Source: Saccoglossus kowalevskii
Lineage: Eukaryota; Hemichordata; Enteropneusta; Harrimaniidae
Reading direction: 5' to 3'
Length of the DNA: 29,467 nt
NCBI RefSeq assembly: GCF_000003605.2
Contig: NW_003123412.1
Span: forward strand, 205,210-234,676
A program made the translations under genes and the position numbers. Position 1 is the stretch's first letter. Each line of letters begins with the position of its first letter. Below the pieces are notes generated by a model. That model was not told where the DNA came from. It saw only the letters and a program-made list of their open reading frames with translations, and made no database searches. Positions 14,101 to 20,840 of this stretch are shown here, piece by piece.

Positions 14101-17100
14101 GAATCCAATTTATGCACAATGCTACGTGAGCTTGAATGGACATTTTAATTGACCTCTAAACATTAGGACGCACGTCTATTTCAACTGAGGCTGACCTATG
14201 TGCTTACCCTGGGACTTTTCGACGGTGAGATCTTTTAAATGTATATAAAGATATACTTCGAGAGACTTGGTATTTAAACACCGAATGCTAAGACAATATA
14301 CAAATATTGGAAACACCTGAATTCACTATTATTACAGCCGTCTTGACAACATTAGCAAATATTAGCATCCACATACCATCTTTTAAAGTTTAAGACATAT
14401 TGTGTGAAGTCATCGATATAGGCACATTGTTTCTGGCAGTGTTGAATGTTGGCCGTATCCTGCTATTAGTCAAAATATACTGTCTACTCAAAACACATGT
14501 ACTGTGTCTGTGAGTGTATGTACAACCTTCAGAACTTTCAAAACAAACGTCATCTGCACAACACAAGTTTCAAAATCCCAAAGGACGAGTGAAAAGTGGA
14601 GATCCTGAATCGGGGGATATGGTTAAATTCATTACTGCTGCTAATAATATTACAACAGAAAGCGTTTAGCAAGGTAAATTGGCCGTACCATAAGGTGTTG
14701 ATGAATTGGTTTTGACAGTCTCTTCTCGTTTCAACATAATTAGCTAGGAATTTCCACACACTGGGACTTATTGGTGAAATGTGGCGTATGATAGACTCTG
14801 TTGGAATGTGCTCGCGCTGCGCTGGTATGGTGGAAGACGGGCGATGAGCGGCGATCAAACTGTCGAGCTTAGGTCTCAAAGACAAGCAAATGCATAGTGA
14901 ATTACTAGTAAACATAAGAGAAGTTGTTTTCTATGTTTTTTTGCTGCCTTTGTCTGTCGCATGCAGCTCCACAATGCCCTAACCCCATCGATTCAGGGTC
15001 GATCGCTCACACAACGTGTTCGTCGACCAAATACAGAAATGAAACACAATATATTTTACATAGACTTTCAAAAGGCATTGGTATATACATTCATAGTGAA
15101 GGTATTGTCGGTATTGTGAATACTGTTAGGAAAACATATCTACGCTCTCCCGCGTATGCATTGAACAATACGACACGTCCGCAAACTTTCAATAAATCGC
15201 CCAATGTCTGTGAAATTACCAAGACATTCTATGGTTGAAAATGCGAAAAAAACGTGTTTTGTGCTTATATTCAATGTATATTAATGGCGCGATTATTTAT
15301 AAGTTGCAATGCAAATATATAAAAATATATAATATATAAAAAATGTAAAATATATAAAAACTTTATCGAGATTATATTTTGTAGACAATAGACTTGGATT
15401 ATAAAAAGGTATTGTTGATATAATGCCTGGTAATTAGTAAATATATGGATTATATCGCCATTTGTATTTATTACGTTTTAACGCATATCACTTTGATTTT
15501 GATATTTTTAGAATATTTTACATTGAAAAGGACATTTAAGCTTCAATTTGAGTTTCAGACTTTTTGAGTAGTGAATTCTGCTTACCTTGTGTATGGTAAT
15601 CGTTTTCGAGATTTGGACTTTTTCTCTTCCGCGGTCTCCCTTTTTGCACTGCTCCCACACCATTGTAATATGGCGTATGTTGGGTCGGCGAGGCGCCCGG
15701 CATCGGACTTGGTTGATGGTGGTAAGGGCTAAGCCCCATAACATGTTCTGTGTGTAGCATTGCCTCGTAGTGCGATCGACAGTACACCATGGCATCCTTC
15801 ATACCGAAGTGATCGCCTGTCGCCAGGGCTTTATTACAAGTTGCGCACGTAAAGCAACTGAGGTGGTAGACTAGATCCCGTGCACGCATCACCATCTCAC
15901 TGGCCGAGATTCCAAGATGACACCTTGCACATCTTTTCACTGAAAATCGTCTGCAACAGAACATTGAAAAACACATTAAAATCCAAAATGATTGTGTCGT
16001 ACATAAGTTCGTAACACTAGCGATGATAATCAAAACGTAAAACTGTTGGTTCGAAGTGGATAATATGCCATTTCGACGAGCAGTGCGCTTGGCGCTCGAT
16101 GCACTTTTGCACATTAGATGACAACCATTATCTCTTTGACATTGACAGAGAGAGCAAAGGTGCATACATCTTTCGAATTTGATCAAATTTTCTGCCCATG
16201 GAACTTGCGATGCTCAATCTGACCCGTGTCCTTGTATATAAAGTGCATAACTGCCCGGGTCAACAAAACACACCCGAATTTGTCGACAACGGTGAATTCC
16301 GGTAATGGCCACCTTAATTAATCATGTGTGCAGAAGGCCTCACAAGAGAAACATCGTTCAGCCCAAAGTTACAACTTTTTGAGAAACTAATCAAACCGGA
16401 AACTGGTAAATAAACAATTCATTGTAATGAGACAGTAAGATGTTTATTCGGTGTTGACACGTCCAGATAAACGGACTTGTGTGTTGACCATTCACTTGAC
16501 AGTGACTGCATTGATGGTAACCAAATAAACTTGGCGACTACAAAGGATACAGTTGGAGATGTTTCCTTGATGATTTGTTCACAACACCCGTTCCTTGACA
16601 TCTATATTTTGGACTAAGTATTCAAACGTCTGACAACTCGAATACAACCTTATATCCAATTATCAATATCATTTGTCAAAGTCGAAAAAATCTACACAAA
16701 GAGTTGAGCGGGTGGACACAGATAATGAATGATATTTCAGTTCAAGTTTAGGAGCAATGGAAATAAAATATAATGAAACTGTGAAAACTGAATCATGAAT
16801 GAGTGTCACGATAAACGTAATCAGAACGTGTGAAATGAAATCAGTTCCTGGTCAAATTGGTTAAGTGTGAATCCGAAGTTCAATTTATTTCGGAATTATC
16901 CACAAATTGCGGAATAAGAGTGCATTTAACGAATTACAGTCACATGACGACTAATAAAGTCGACATTATATTTTGGCGATAGTGAAGACCCGTCCACTAT
17001 TCCGGATTATACCAAGTTCAGGGCAAGTTTAGATTGCATGTAAAACGATATGACATCTTGGTGCTAAAAATCAACGGCGGCAACTGTTTTATCGGCGCGA

Positions 17101-19546
17101 CAACAAAACAAAAATCTCCCCTCTATAGGAAAAATATTCGAATACACAGTGTCACATCGCTGTTTTTCGGGTTGCTATGGAAATGGCTTGTGTTAAAATC
17201 AGAATAACAATCATTTGGTGTTACCTAATTTACATTTTAGTGAAGACGCAACGAAACAATAAAACAATGTTAGCATCTGCGCTTCAAACACCCCTATCAC
17301 TAGTTGTACAAAAATAACAATTACAGTGGCCATTCTTCAAGTACCATACCTCCACCAGACCCCCGTAAAGTGGAATGCCAAGTTTGAGATGAGAAGCCTA
17401 GTGAACTACTTTATATAATATTAAACGCCGATGATAGAATACTACAAAGGAGGTAAAACAGTAGGGGACGACGCAGTTTGGTTTACTAAACAATTACGTG
17501 CTAATTCATCGATCTGATCACCAGTGACAGTGAAACAGACACAAAACACGTCAACCTCGGTGATAACAAGTCGAGTTAATGATAAGAGAGTTGGTGGGAA
17601 AACCGGGAAATACAATGAGTTTGGAACATCATTGGTCAGATCGAACAACTACAATCATCTACATAATTTTAAAGATATGTCACCGATTTAGAGTTTTAAT
17701 TTAACACGTCTAGTCGTCGTGTAATGCACTAGAATTGTGAAATACATGTGTATATAGTAATACTGCCAACAAAACACAGAACAAGTCAAATTTATTGAAC
17801 ACTTTAGTGATCTTTTTTATGACTGTTTAAATCTAAACTTAAGCATAGGCTGTGCCACGCGACGATCACAGCATACGTAGACTTTATTCAATTTCGTCTC
17901 TTCAGGGGTTGGAATGTTATCCTAATACTGTTAGTAATTCAAAATTTCCACGCTGTCCCTGCACGTCACTTGGGTCACGGTAGAAGTATTGAATATGGAG
18001 TTTAGCCATTCTTTGGTTGAACATCACAGATCAATAGTAGTTAAAATCACGTCTTGCATGTTTTGGCAACTTTCCACAAGGGGTGTGAGTTTAACACTAT
18101 GGTACGATGGGCGTATATACGTGAATACGCATATCTGTACAAGTGCATTTTGAATGTGTATTTAACTGACAAGAAAAAAATGACGTCTACAAAGATGTCC
18201 GGCTATTAACTCTACCTAGATATGACATTTAATGCTTAATTTTAAACCTTCTTGTGTATATCACGATTATCGCAATGACATTTCGTTATACTCTAGCGTC
18301 TCGGAGAACGTGGGAGGGGGTACAGTCTAACTTTATGAAATACCTAACAGTGCCGGATCTTGTCGATCACTGTACACCCTGAGAAGTCTTCCTCATTTTA
18401 TCAGGCCCCACGTCGTCATTTTACCGAAATGATAATAACTATGGCACTCGCATATGCCATCACACTGACGGCACTGTTATCGCGCCCTCAGGCTGAATGT
18501 GTAGTACATTTACTACTAACCTTTCTACTAGAACCCGTTTTAGGGGAGTTCGAGTAATTTGCAAATTACCGTTAGCAGATCCAATTCAAACGAATGGACG
18601 TTCCCAAATAATGTTTTTCAAAGTATGTATTTATCACACGGTGAATGTTCCGTAACTCGCCTGTGTGTTATGGATATATCGGACTATTATTACAGAATTG
18701 AGACTTACGTTGGTATGGTAAATTTCAATAATCATTATTTTGAAATGAAGTACACGGCGTGTATATACGTAAGTGCAACAGGAACGTACATAATCATTGC
18801 CTATCTTAACAGTTGTGTTAAATATGTTTTCATATCCGGGCATTCAACATGTTTATGCCGCACTATGGATATAGAAAAAATCATTGGTGAAGGGAAAAAA
18901 TGCAAATTTCACAAGAATTTCACACGAAGACAGAAAGTGCGCTCTTACCTGTAGTAATCGTCTTTACAGTATATGCTCCCGTCTTTGGCAAAACATGTAA
19001 GTTCGGAGTCGAGTCGAAGTTTGCACTCGCAACATTTCAAACACTGCATGTGCCACTGCTTGTCAACAGCGAGGAGATAGTAGCGGTCTAATATACGACC
19101 ACCGCATCCAGCACATATACACGGTTTATTCTCCCGATTTATAACAGGCATGGTCTGCGTTGAGGAAAGAAGAAAAAAAACATCAAGTTTAAACAAAAAT
19201 GAAGAAATTAATCCGCGTGTTTATAGTTGAGGCTCGTTCTGTGTGGAGATAGGGACGGACTCGCATGAGTCGCGGACCTACGCTCTGACGATGTACGAAC
19301 ACCATAAGGAACAACTCATCAGATGATAAGATAGAAACACGTCAAAGATTGGTTCGAGGGAAGTGTGCACACCAGCACGGAGTTGATCTGTGGGATAAAA
19401 TTAACGCCTACCCTTTCGATTTCCAACTGCCCAGCGTCGTGGTTTCCGTCTAACACTTTTACCGATGTCTTGTGAACGTCAACGGTGCTGAGTAAAATAT
19501 CCCGTTCATCCTTGGGGCTATATCGACCGATTTCCATAATACCCAT
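1806..19546 (-). CDS. Lhx2/9: LIM-homeodomain transcription factor, Lhx2/Lhx9 (apterous) group, five coding exons
   Basis: Join on the minus strand: 19546-19412, 19154-18949, 15950-15586, 2859-2657, 2105-1806; predicted 402 residues, close to vertebrate Lhx2 and Lhx9 (about 400). Every junction has GT-AG borders and the intron phases (0, 2, 1, 0) agree across each pair. Domains: N-terminal region 1-58; LIM1 with zinc ligands C59, C62, H80, C83, C86, C89, C108, D111; LIM2 with C121, C124, H143, C146, C149, C152, C171, H174; basic GRPRKRK motif 218-224; homeodomain 258-317 with W48, Q50, N51, R53; TTLTDL motif in the tail. Family knowledge: a nuclear DNA-binding protein recognising TAATTA-like sites, whose LIM domains bind the cofactor Ldb/Chip; roles in eye, forebrain, gonad and limb or wing patterning. 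The order is diagnostic for Lhx2/9 rather than other LIM-HD classes. Least certain is the start in exon 1. Confidence 0.95.
1873..1907 (-). repeat. In-frame hexanucleotide microsatellite encoding Met-Asp/Glu repeat
   Basis: Plus strand shows imperfect (TCCATN)n units; the minus strand reads ATGGAn repeated, giving alternating Met and Glu/Asp in the Lhx2/9 tail. It is in frame, so slippage changes length by whole dipeptides. Likely polymorphic. Confidence 0.85.
2106..2656 (-). other. Lhx2/9 intron 4 (551 bp, splits the homeodomain)
   Basis: Phase-0 intron bounded by GTGAGT and tatccag on the minus strand. It holds a short tRNA-like stretch near 2546-2592 and otherwise nothing I can name. It interrupts the homeodomain between residues 46 and 47, a position common in LIM-HD genes. 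Confidence 0.9.
2546..2592 (+). repeat. Possible degenerate tRNA-derived (SINE-like) fragment
   Basis: An A-box-like tagcccagtgagg (2546-2558) is followed at short distance by a B-box-like gagttcgaatctc (2571-2583). This matches RNA polymerase III internal promoter elements of tRNA-derived SINE heads. The spacing is too short for a working tRNA, so at best it is a deleted relic. No poly(A) tail or target duplication was seen. Confidence 0.25.
2657..2859 (-). CDS. Lhx2/9: Lhx2/9 exon 4 (homeodomain, first 46 residues)
   Basis: 203 bases. Acceptor ttattacag|GG at 2860 completes a Gly codon with the G left from exon 3. After a short acidic and polar linker (YPHNDSENHQDLNSDQYTQQ) comes the homeodomain from TKRMRTSFKHHQLRTMKSYF to LTKRVLQ. 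It differs very little from vertebrate Lhx2/9: FALNHNP here, FAINHNP there. The donor CTTCAG|GTGAGT at 2656 matches the consensus and splits the homeodomain between residues 46 and 47 (Q|V), the ancestral Lhx intron position. N-terminal-arm Arg residues at homeodomain positions 3 and 5 are present for minor-groove contact. Confidence 0.97.
4020..4068 (+). repeat. GC-rich imperfect hairpin
   Basis: agctgccc near the left end and gggcagct near the right end form the outer stem. The inner ggcggagg and cctcggccgcc can pair imperfectly around attca. GC content is far above the surroundings. It lies at the left of a segment that reads as coding-like further on (4215-4353). The function is unknown. 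Confidence 0.4.
4215..4353 (+). pseudogene. Coding-like fragment or possible cryptic exon in intron 3
   Basis: The plus strand is open after an acceptor-like gtagcag and reads NLGASEEGTMEDDTLDRI followed by GLMRALEFSLSDKANTLS, ending at a consensus-like donor gatgg|GTAAGG (4354). Length is 139 bp, about 46 codons. The residue mix (acidic, helical, with leucines) looks more protein-like than neighbouring random frames, and base composition is richer in GC than the flanks. I do not recognise the family. It could be a decayed retrotransposon or retrogene piece, an exon of an antisense gene, or chance. No partner exons were found. Confidence 0.25.
4591..4747 (+). repeat. Local imperfect direct repeat, two copies
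   Basis: Copy 1 (4591-4661) and copy 2 (4687-4747) share tttggt(t/c)caaaattaat, an A-rich middle, then a matching end ttcgcaaaacgtagtactaa. Copy 1 has an extra ctatat and a tactag insertion. They are spaced about 96 bp apart. It looks like a degenerate tandem or a remnant of a larger repeat. Confidence 0.75.
11947..11972. promoter_or_regulatory. Clustered E-boxes flanking a POU-like site
   Basis: Within 26 bp: CAGCTG (11947-11952), ttttgcatacaaat (11953-11966, two facing octamer-like halves) and CACGTG (11967-11972). This resembles a composite bHLH/POU site. Single motifs of this size occur by chance; the tight packing in a developmental-gene intron is the only support. Confidence 0.25.
12000..12190. 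other. CpG-richer block inside intron 3
   Basis: The run has many CpG steps (for example gtcgtcgtgccgcg and cacgcgctgcgcgacg) in an otherwise AT-rich intron, and ccgggcgctgagcggcc near 12136. No coding potential is recognised. It may be a regulatory island or an unmethylated patch. Confidence 0.35.
14029..14075. repeat. AT-only low-complexity tract
   Basis: T-rich run followed by (ATTT)n-like units (ttatttattatttatttatt). Simple repeat with no other function evident. Confidence 0.8.
15305..15362. repeat. AT-rich (ATATAAAA)n-like tract
   Basis: Repeated atataaaa and atatataat units next to the donor end of intron 3. Simple sequence. Confidence 0.75.
15467..15472 (-). terminator. Candidate intronic poly(A) signal AATAAA
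   Basis: Plus strand tttatt gives AATAAA on the gene strand, 64 bp past the TAA (15538-15536) reached when exon 3 is read through its donor. It could end a short LIM-only transcript. The hexamer is canonical, but no clear GU-rich downstream element follows, and AATAAA is frequent in AT-rich DNA. Confidence 0.35.
15586..15950 (-). CDS. Lhx2/9: Lhx2/9 exon 3 (LIM domain 2, proline-rich linker, GRPRKRK)
   Basis: 365 bases. Acceptor ttgcag|A at 15951 completes Arg, followed by RFSVKRCARCHLGISASEMV, which is almost invariant in Lhx2/9. The second LIM domain is complete, with ligands at C121, C124, H143, C146, C149, C152, C171 and H174. A linker rich in His, Pro and Met follows (HTEHVMGLSPYHHQPSP), then PYYNGVGAVQKGRPRKRKSP, as in Lhx2. 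GRPRKRK is an AT-hook-like or nuclear-localisation motif kept across the group, Drosophila apterous included. The donor is CAAG|GTAAGC at 15585, phase 1. Translation past the donor runs 16 more residues to a TAA, which would give a LIM-only form (see findings). Confidence 0.97.
15951..18948 (-). other. Lhx2/9 intron 2 (3.0 kb), between LIM1 and LIM2 exons
   Basis: Phase-2 intron with GTAAGA donor and ttgcag acceptor. It contains a 14-bp G-rich motif at 18307-18320 that recurs in intron 3, and otherwise no feature I can name. A long plus-strand open frame at 18559-18954 was considered and rejected. Confidence 0.9.
18949..19154 (-). CDS. Lhx2/9: Lhx2/9 exon 2 (LIM domain 1)
   Basis: 206 bases encoding TMPVINRENK, then the complete first LIM domain. 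The acceptor is cgcag|ACC after a pyrimidine-rich tract (19160-19180). The donor is TACAG|GTAAGA at 18948, leaving AG of an Arg codon (phase 2). Zinc-ligand spacing is C-x2-C-x17-H-x2-C-x2-C-x2-C-x18-C-x2-D, a proper LIM finger pair. The block DRYYLLAVDKQWHM is nearly identical to the Lhx2/9 family. The TMP at the exon start matches TTMPSISS in vertebrate Lhx2, where an intron also lies, so the intron position looks conserved. The domain should bind Ldb-type cofactors. Confidence 0.96.
19155..19411 (-). other. Lhx2/9 intron 1 (257 bp)
   Basis: Phase-0 intron inferred between the exon 1 donor AGG|GTAGGC and the exon 2 acceptor with a pyrimidine-rich tract. It exists only if exon 1 is as called. 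The donor is weaker than the others in the gene. Confidence 0.65.
19412..19546 (-). CDS. Lhx2/9: Lhx2/9 exon 1 (N-terminus, start codon)
   Basis: Predicted first coding exon, 45 codons, starting MGIMEIGRYSPKDERD and ending LEIER before the donor AGG|GTAGGC at 19411. It ends in phase 0, which matches the phase-0 acceptor of exon 2. The stretch GIMEIGRYSPKDE resembles GIMEEMERRSKTE in the N-terminus of vertebrate Lhx9, in the same place relative to LIM1; this is the main reason for choosing it. An in-frame TAA at 19585-19583 with no intervening ATG limits the start to the ATG at 19546 or the one at 19537. The second has A at -3 and G at +4, so it may be the better initiator. Alternatives: translation from the exon 2 ATG at 19151 (context acgcagaccATGc), or a further upstream exon. 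Confidence 0.65.
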
Positions 19547-20000
19547 CCAAAAGCTATATGTAGAACGCAACACAGGCGAAAATTACTATTACGTTACTGG
19601 GTTGGTGTTGTGAATTTACCACGCAAAGAAAACGCGTGCATCGACGCTAGACCAGTCCGAACAATATGTAGGCTCTACGCTGTATAGCCTGTCTATTATT
19701 GGGCTGAGTAGATATAATGAGAGGGGAGGGCCGGTCGCTTCGGTTGACATTCAATTCAGCGCTTAAACAGGACGAAGGGTTTTGTGAGCACTTCCATACG
19801 CATTGATCGACACCTACTGTCAGGGGTCAACCCCATTGCTCAGTGGAAACCGCATTCTGATTGGCTGGCCGCTGCCAAGTAGTTCCTCGCGTATCCCCCA
19901 ATCCCAGCCGTCTCATGCCAAATTCATATAATTTGCCCAGATTAGTCTCGCGAGGTATTACGGTTCGCGCGATATCTCTTCAACGCGAAAGATGATATAT
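19547..20000 (-). promoter_or_regulatory. Likely Lhx2/9 5' UTR and promoter
   Basis: The region just upstream of exon 1 is richer in GC and CpG than most of the window. It holds a consensus CCAAT box on the gene strand at 19866-19857 (AGCCAATCAG, the NF-Y consensus), a second CCAAT on the gene strand near 19700 (plus attattggg), a near-match to TCTCGCGAGA at 19946-19955, and several CG-rich words near 19965-19990. No convincing TATA box stands at a fixed spacing. The transcription start cannot be placed from sequence. Confidence 0.5.
19857..19866 (-). promoter_or_regulatory. CCAAT box (NF-Y consensus)
   Basis: Plus ctgattggct is AGCCAATCAG on the gene strand, a full match to the NF-Y consensus, about 310 bp upstream of the predicted start codon. 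Confidence 0.55.
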
Positions 20001-20695
20001 TTAATAAAAAATATTTCATTGCTTTTAGATGGGTTTTACGACCGGGAGAGTACACGCAGCTGTGTCAGAGCTTCTTTTCAATACGGGCAGTTATGAATGA
20101 AAAGGACAATGGCGAGATGAGGACTAGGCAGGCAATGGTTTCAACGAAACAAATGGACTGGAAAGGCTCGAACAACTTTACACAAACGAACTGTGTGTAA
20201 TTTATTCAGGGTGAACTAAATACCCTTGCACCCAGTTGTTGCCCTAAATGTTAAAAAGGTGACAATCAAAGACGTGACGGAAACCTGTTTTATAATAAAC
20301 ATAGGCAGCTGCAGGGGCAGGGCGATACGATCGGGGAAACGCAGAAAATTTAAACTCGTCCGCATTAGAAATAAAACGATCTGCCAACAAACCAACAACG
20401 CTGAGATTGGAAACTTTGCATGTCTAGAGGTAAACAAGATAAAATTGAGCCTTCCGATGAACACAACTCCCGAAGTGAGGCAAGTCTCAATTGCATGAAA
20501 TAGCATTAACCTATCGCACAGGATTTAAAGCGGTGCCACGAACTCACGCAAATGCCGAGACTCGTTTCGTTCAGCATTTTTCGAGAAAGAAAATAATTGG
20601 ATTGCGTGTCGCCATACGCTGAGCAGTTATCACATCATTTGCAAACGCGTTGCTCTTACCGTGGAAGGTAAGAACTACTACCTTCCATGTTCATA
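20001..20695. other. Upstream intergenic DNA, no gene recognised
   Basis: Contains overlapping open frames on both strands at 20216-20506 with no recognised domain. The minus frame begins MLFHAIE, reminiscent of vertebrate Lhx2/9 starts (see findings). A 9-bp inverted repeat (tggaaggta / taccttcca) lies at about 20662-20687. Confidence 0.5.
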
Positions 20696-20701
20696 CTATA
20701 G

Positions 20702-20835
20702 CAAGGCCGTAGGAAGCAAAAATTAGTTGGTCCGGCCATCCATCGAGGGCCTGATGACGTGGGCCGAAGGACCATGTCTGCTAGGGGGCGTGCAGAACTG
20801 GTCCGGCCATAGCCGGTACGGTTCCTACGGCCTTG
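20702..20835. mobile_element. Miniature inverted-repeat transposable element (MITE-like), 134 bp
   Basis: The left end caaggccgtaggaa (20702-20715) and right end ttcctacggccttg (20822-20835) are perfect 14-bp terminal inverted repeats. Both sides are flanked by TATAG (20697-20701 and 20836-20840), a 5-bp target duplication. The interior is GC-rich, has no coding capacity, and contains ggtccggccat twice, at about 20729 and 20800. It therefore appears to be a non-autonomous DNA element moved by a transposase coded elsewhere. The superfamily is not certain: 5-bp duplications fit few classes, and if the flanking TA alone is the duplication a Tc1-like or other family is possible. Confidence 0.7.
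20778..20790 (+). promoter_or_regulatory. CTCF-like motif inside the MITE-like element
   Basis: ctgctagggggcg fits the core CCASYAGRKGGCR at 11 of 13 positions, all mismatches being in the first three bases. Inferred from the motif alone. Confidence 0.35.
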
Positions 20836-20840
20836 TATAG

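Larger units (their letters stand above)
2860..15585 (-). other. Lhx2/9 intron 3 (12.7 kb), between LIM2 and homeodomain exons
   Basis: Phase-1 intron with GTAAGC donor and ttattacag acceptor on the minus strand. It is by far the largest part of the gene. Contents that can be named: a coding-like block around 4000-4500, a local direct repeat at 4591-4747, TAATTA-rich DNA near 3628-3800, an E-box/POU-like cluster near 11950, a CpG-richer block at about 12000-12190, an A-rich run at 13430-13449, AT-rich low-complexity DNA at 14030-14075 and 15305-15362, and an AATAAA just inside the donor end. The rest (about 4750-11900 and 12200-14000) shows no gene, RNA or mobile element I can support. Large introns in developmental regulators often carry enhancers; that is inference. 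Confidence 0.9.

Noticed and set aside
14550..14915. Minus-strand open frame of 121 codons in intron 3
   Set aside because: No family resemblance and no sensible splice signals. Length is within chance expectation.
14924..15238. Plus-strand frame whose ATG at 14933 begins MFFCCLCLSHAAPQ, resembling a signal peptide
   Set aside because: Only about 101 codons, with no known domain and no promoter or neighbour exon. A Cys/Leu-rich start is easy to obtain by chance.
15951..16186. Upstream extension of the LIM2 frame beyond the exon 3 acceptor
   Set aside because: The acceptor ttctgttgcag at 15951 and the phase match with exon 2 show this part is intron; its peptide has no LIM-family similarity.
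18559..18954. Plus-strand open frame of 131 codons in intron 2
   Set aside because: It has no ATG until codon 23, no recognised domain and no splice context. An open run of this length is expected about once by chance in 29 kb of AT-rich DNA read in six frames. It also overlaps the end of Lhx2/9 exon 2 in antisense.
20226..20498. Plus-strand frame starting MHPVVALNVKKV, opposite the MLFHAIE frame
   Set aside because: No recognised domain, and it mirrors an open frame on the other strand, as happens by chance when stop codons are sparse.
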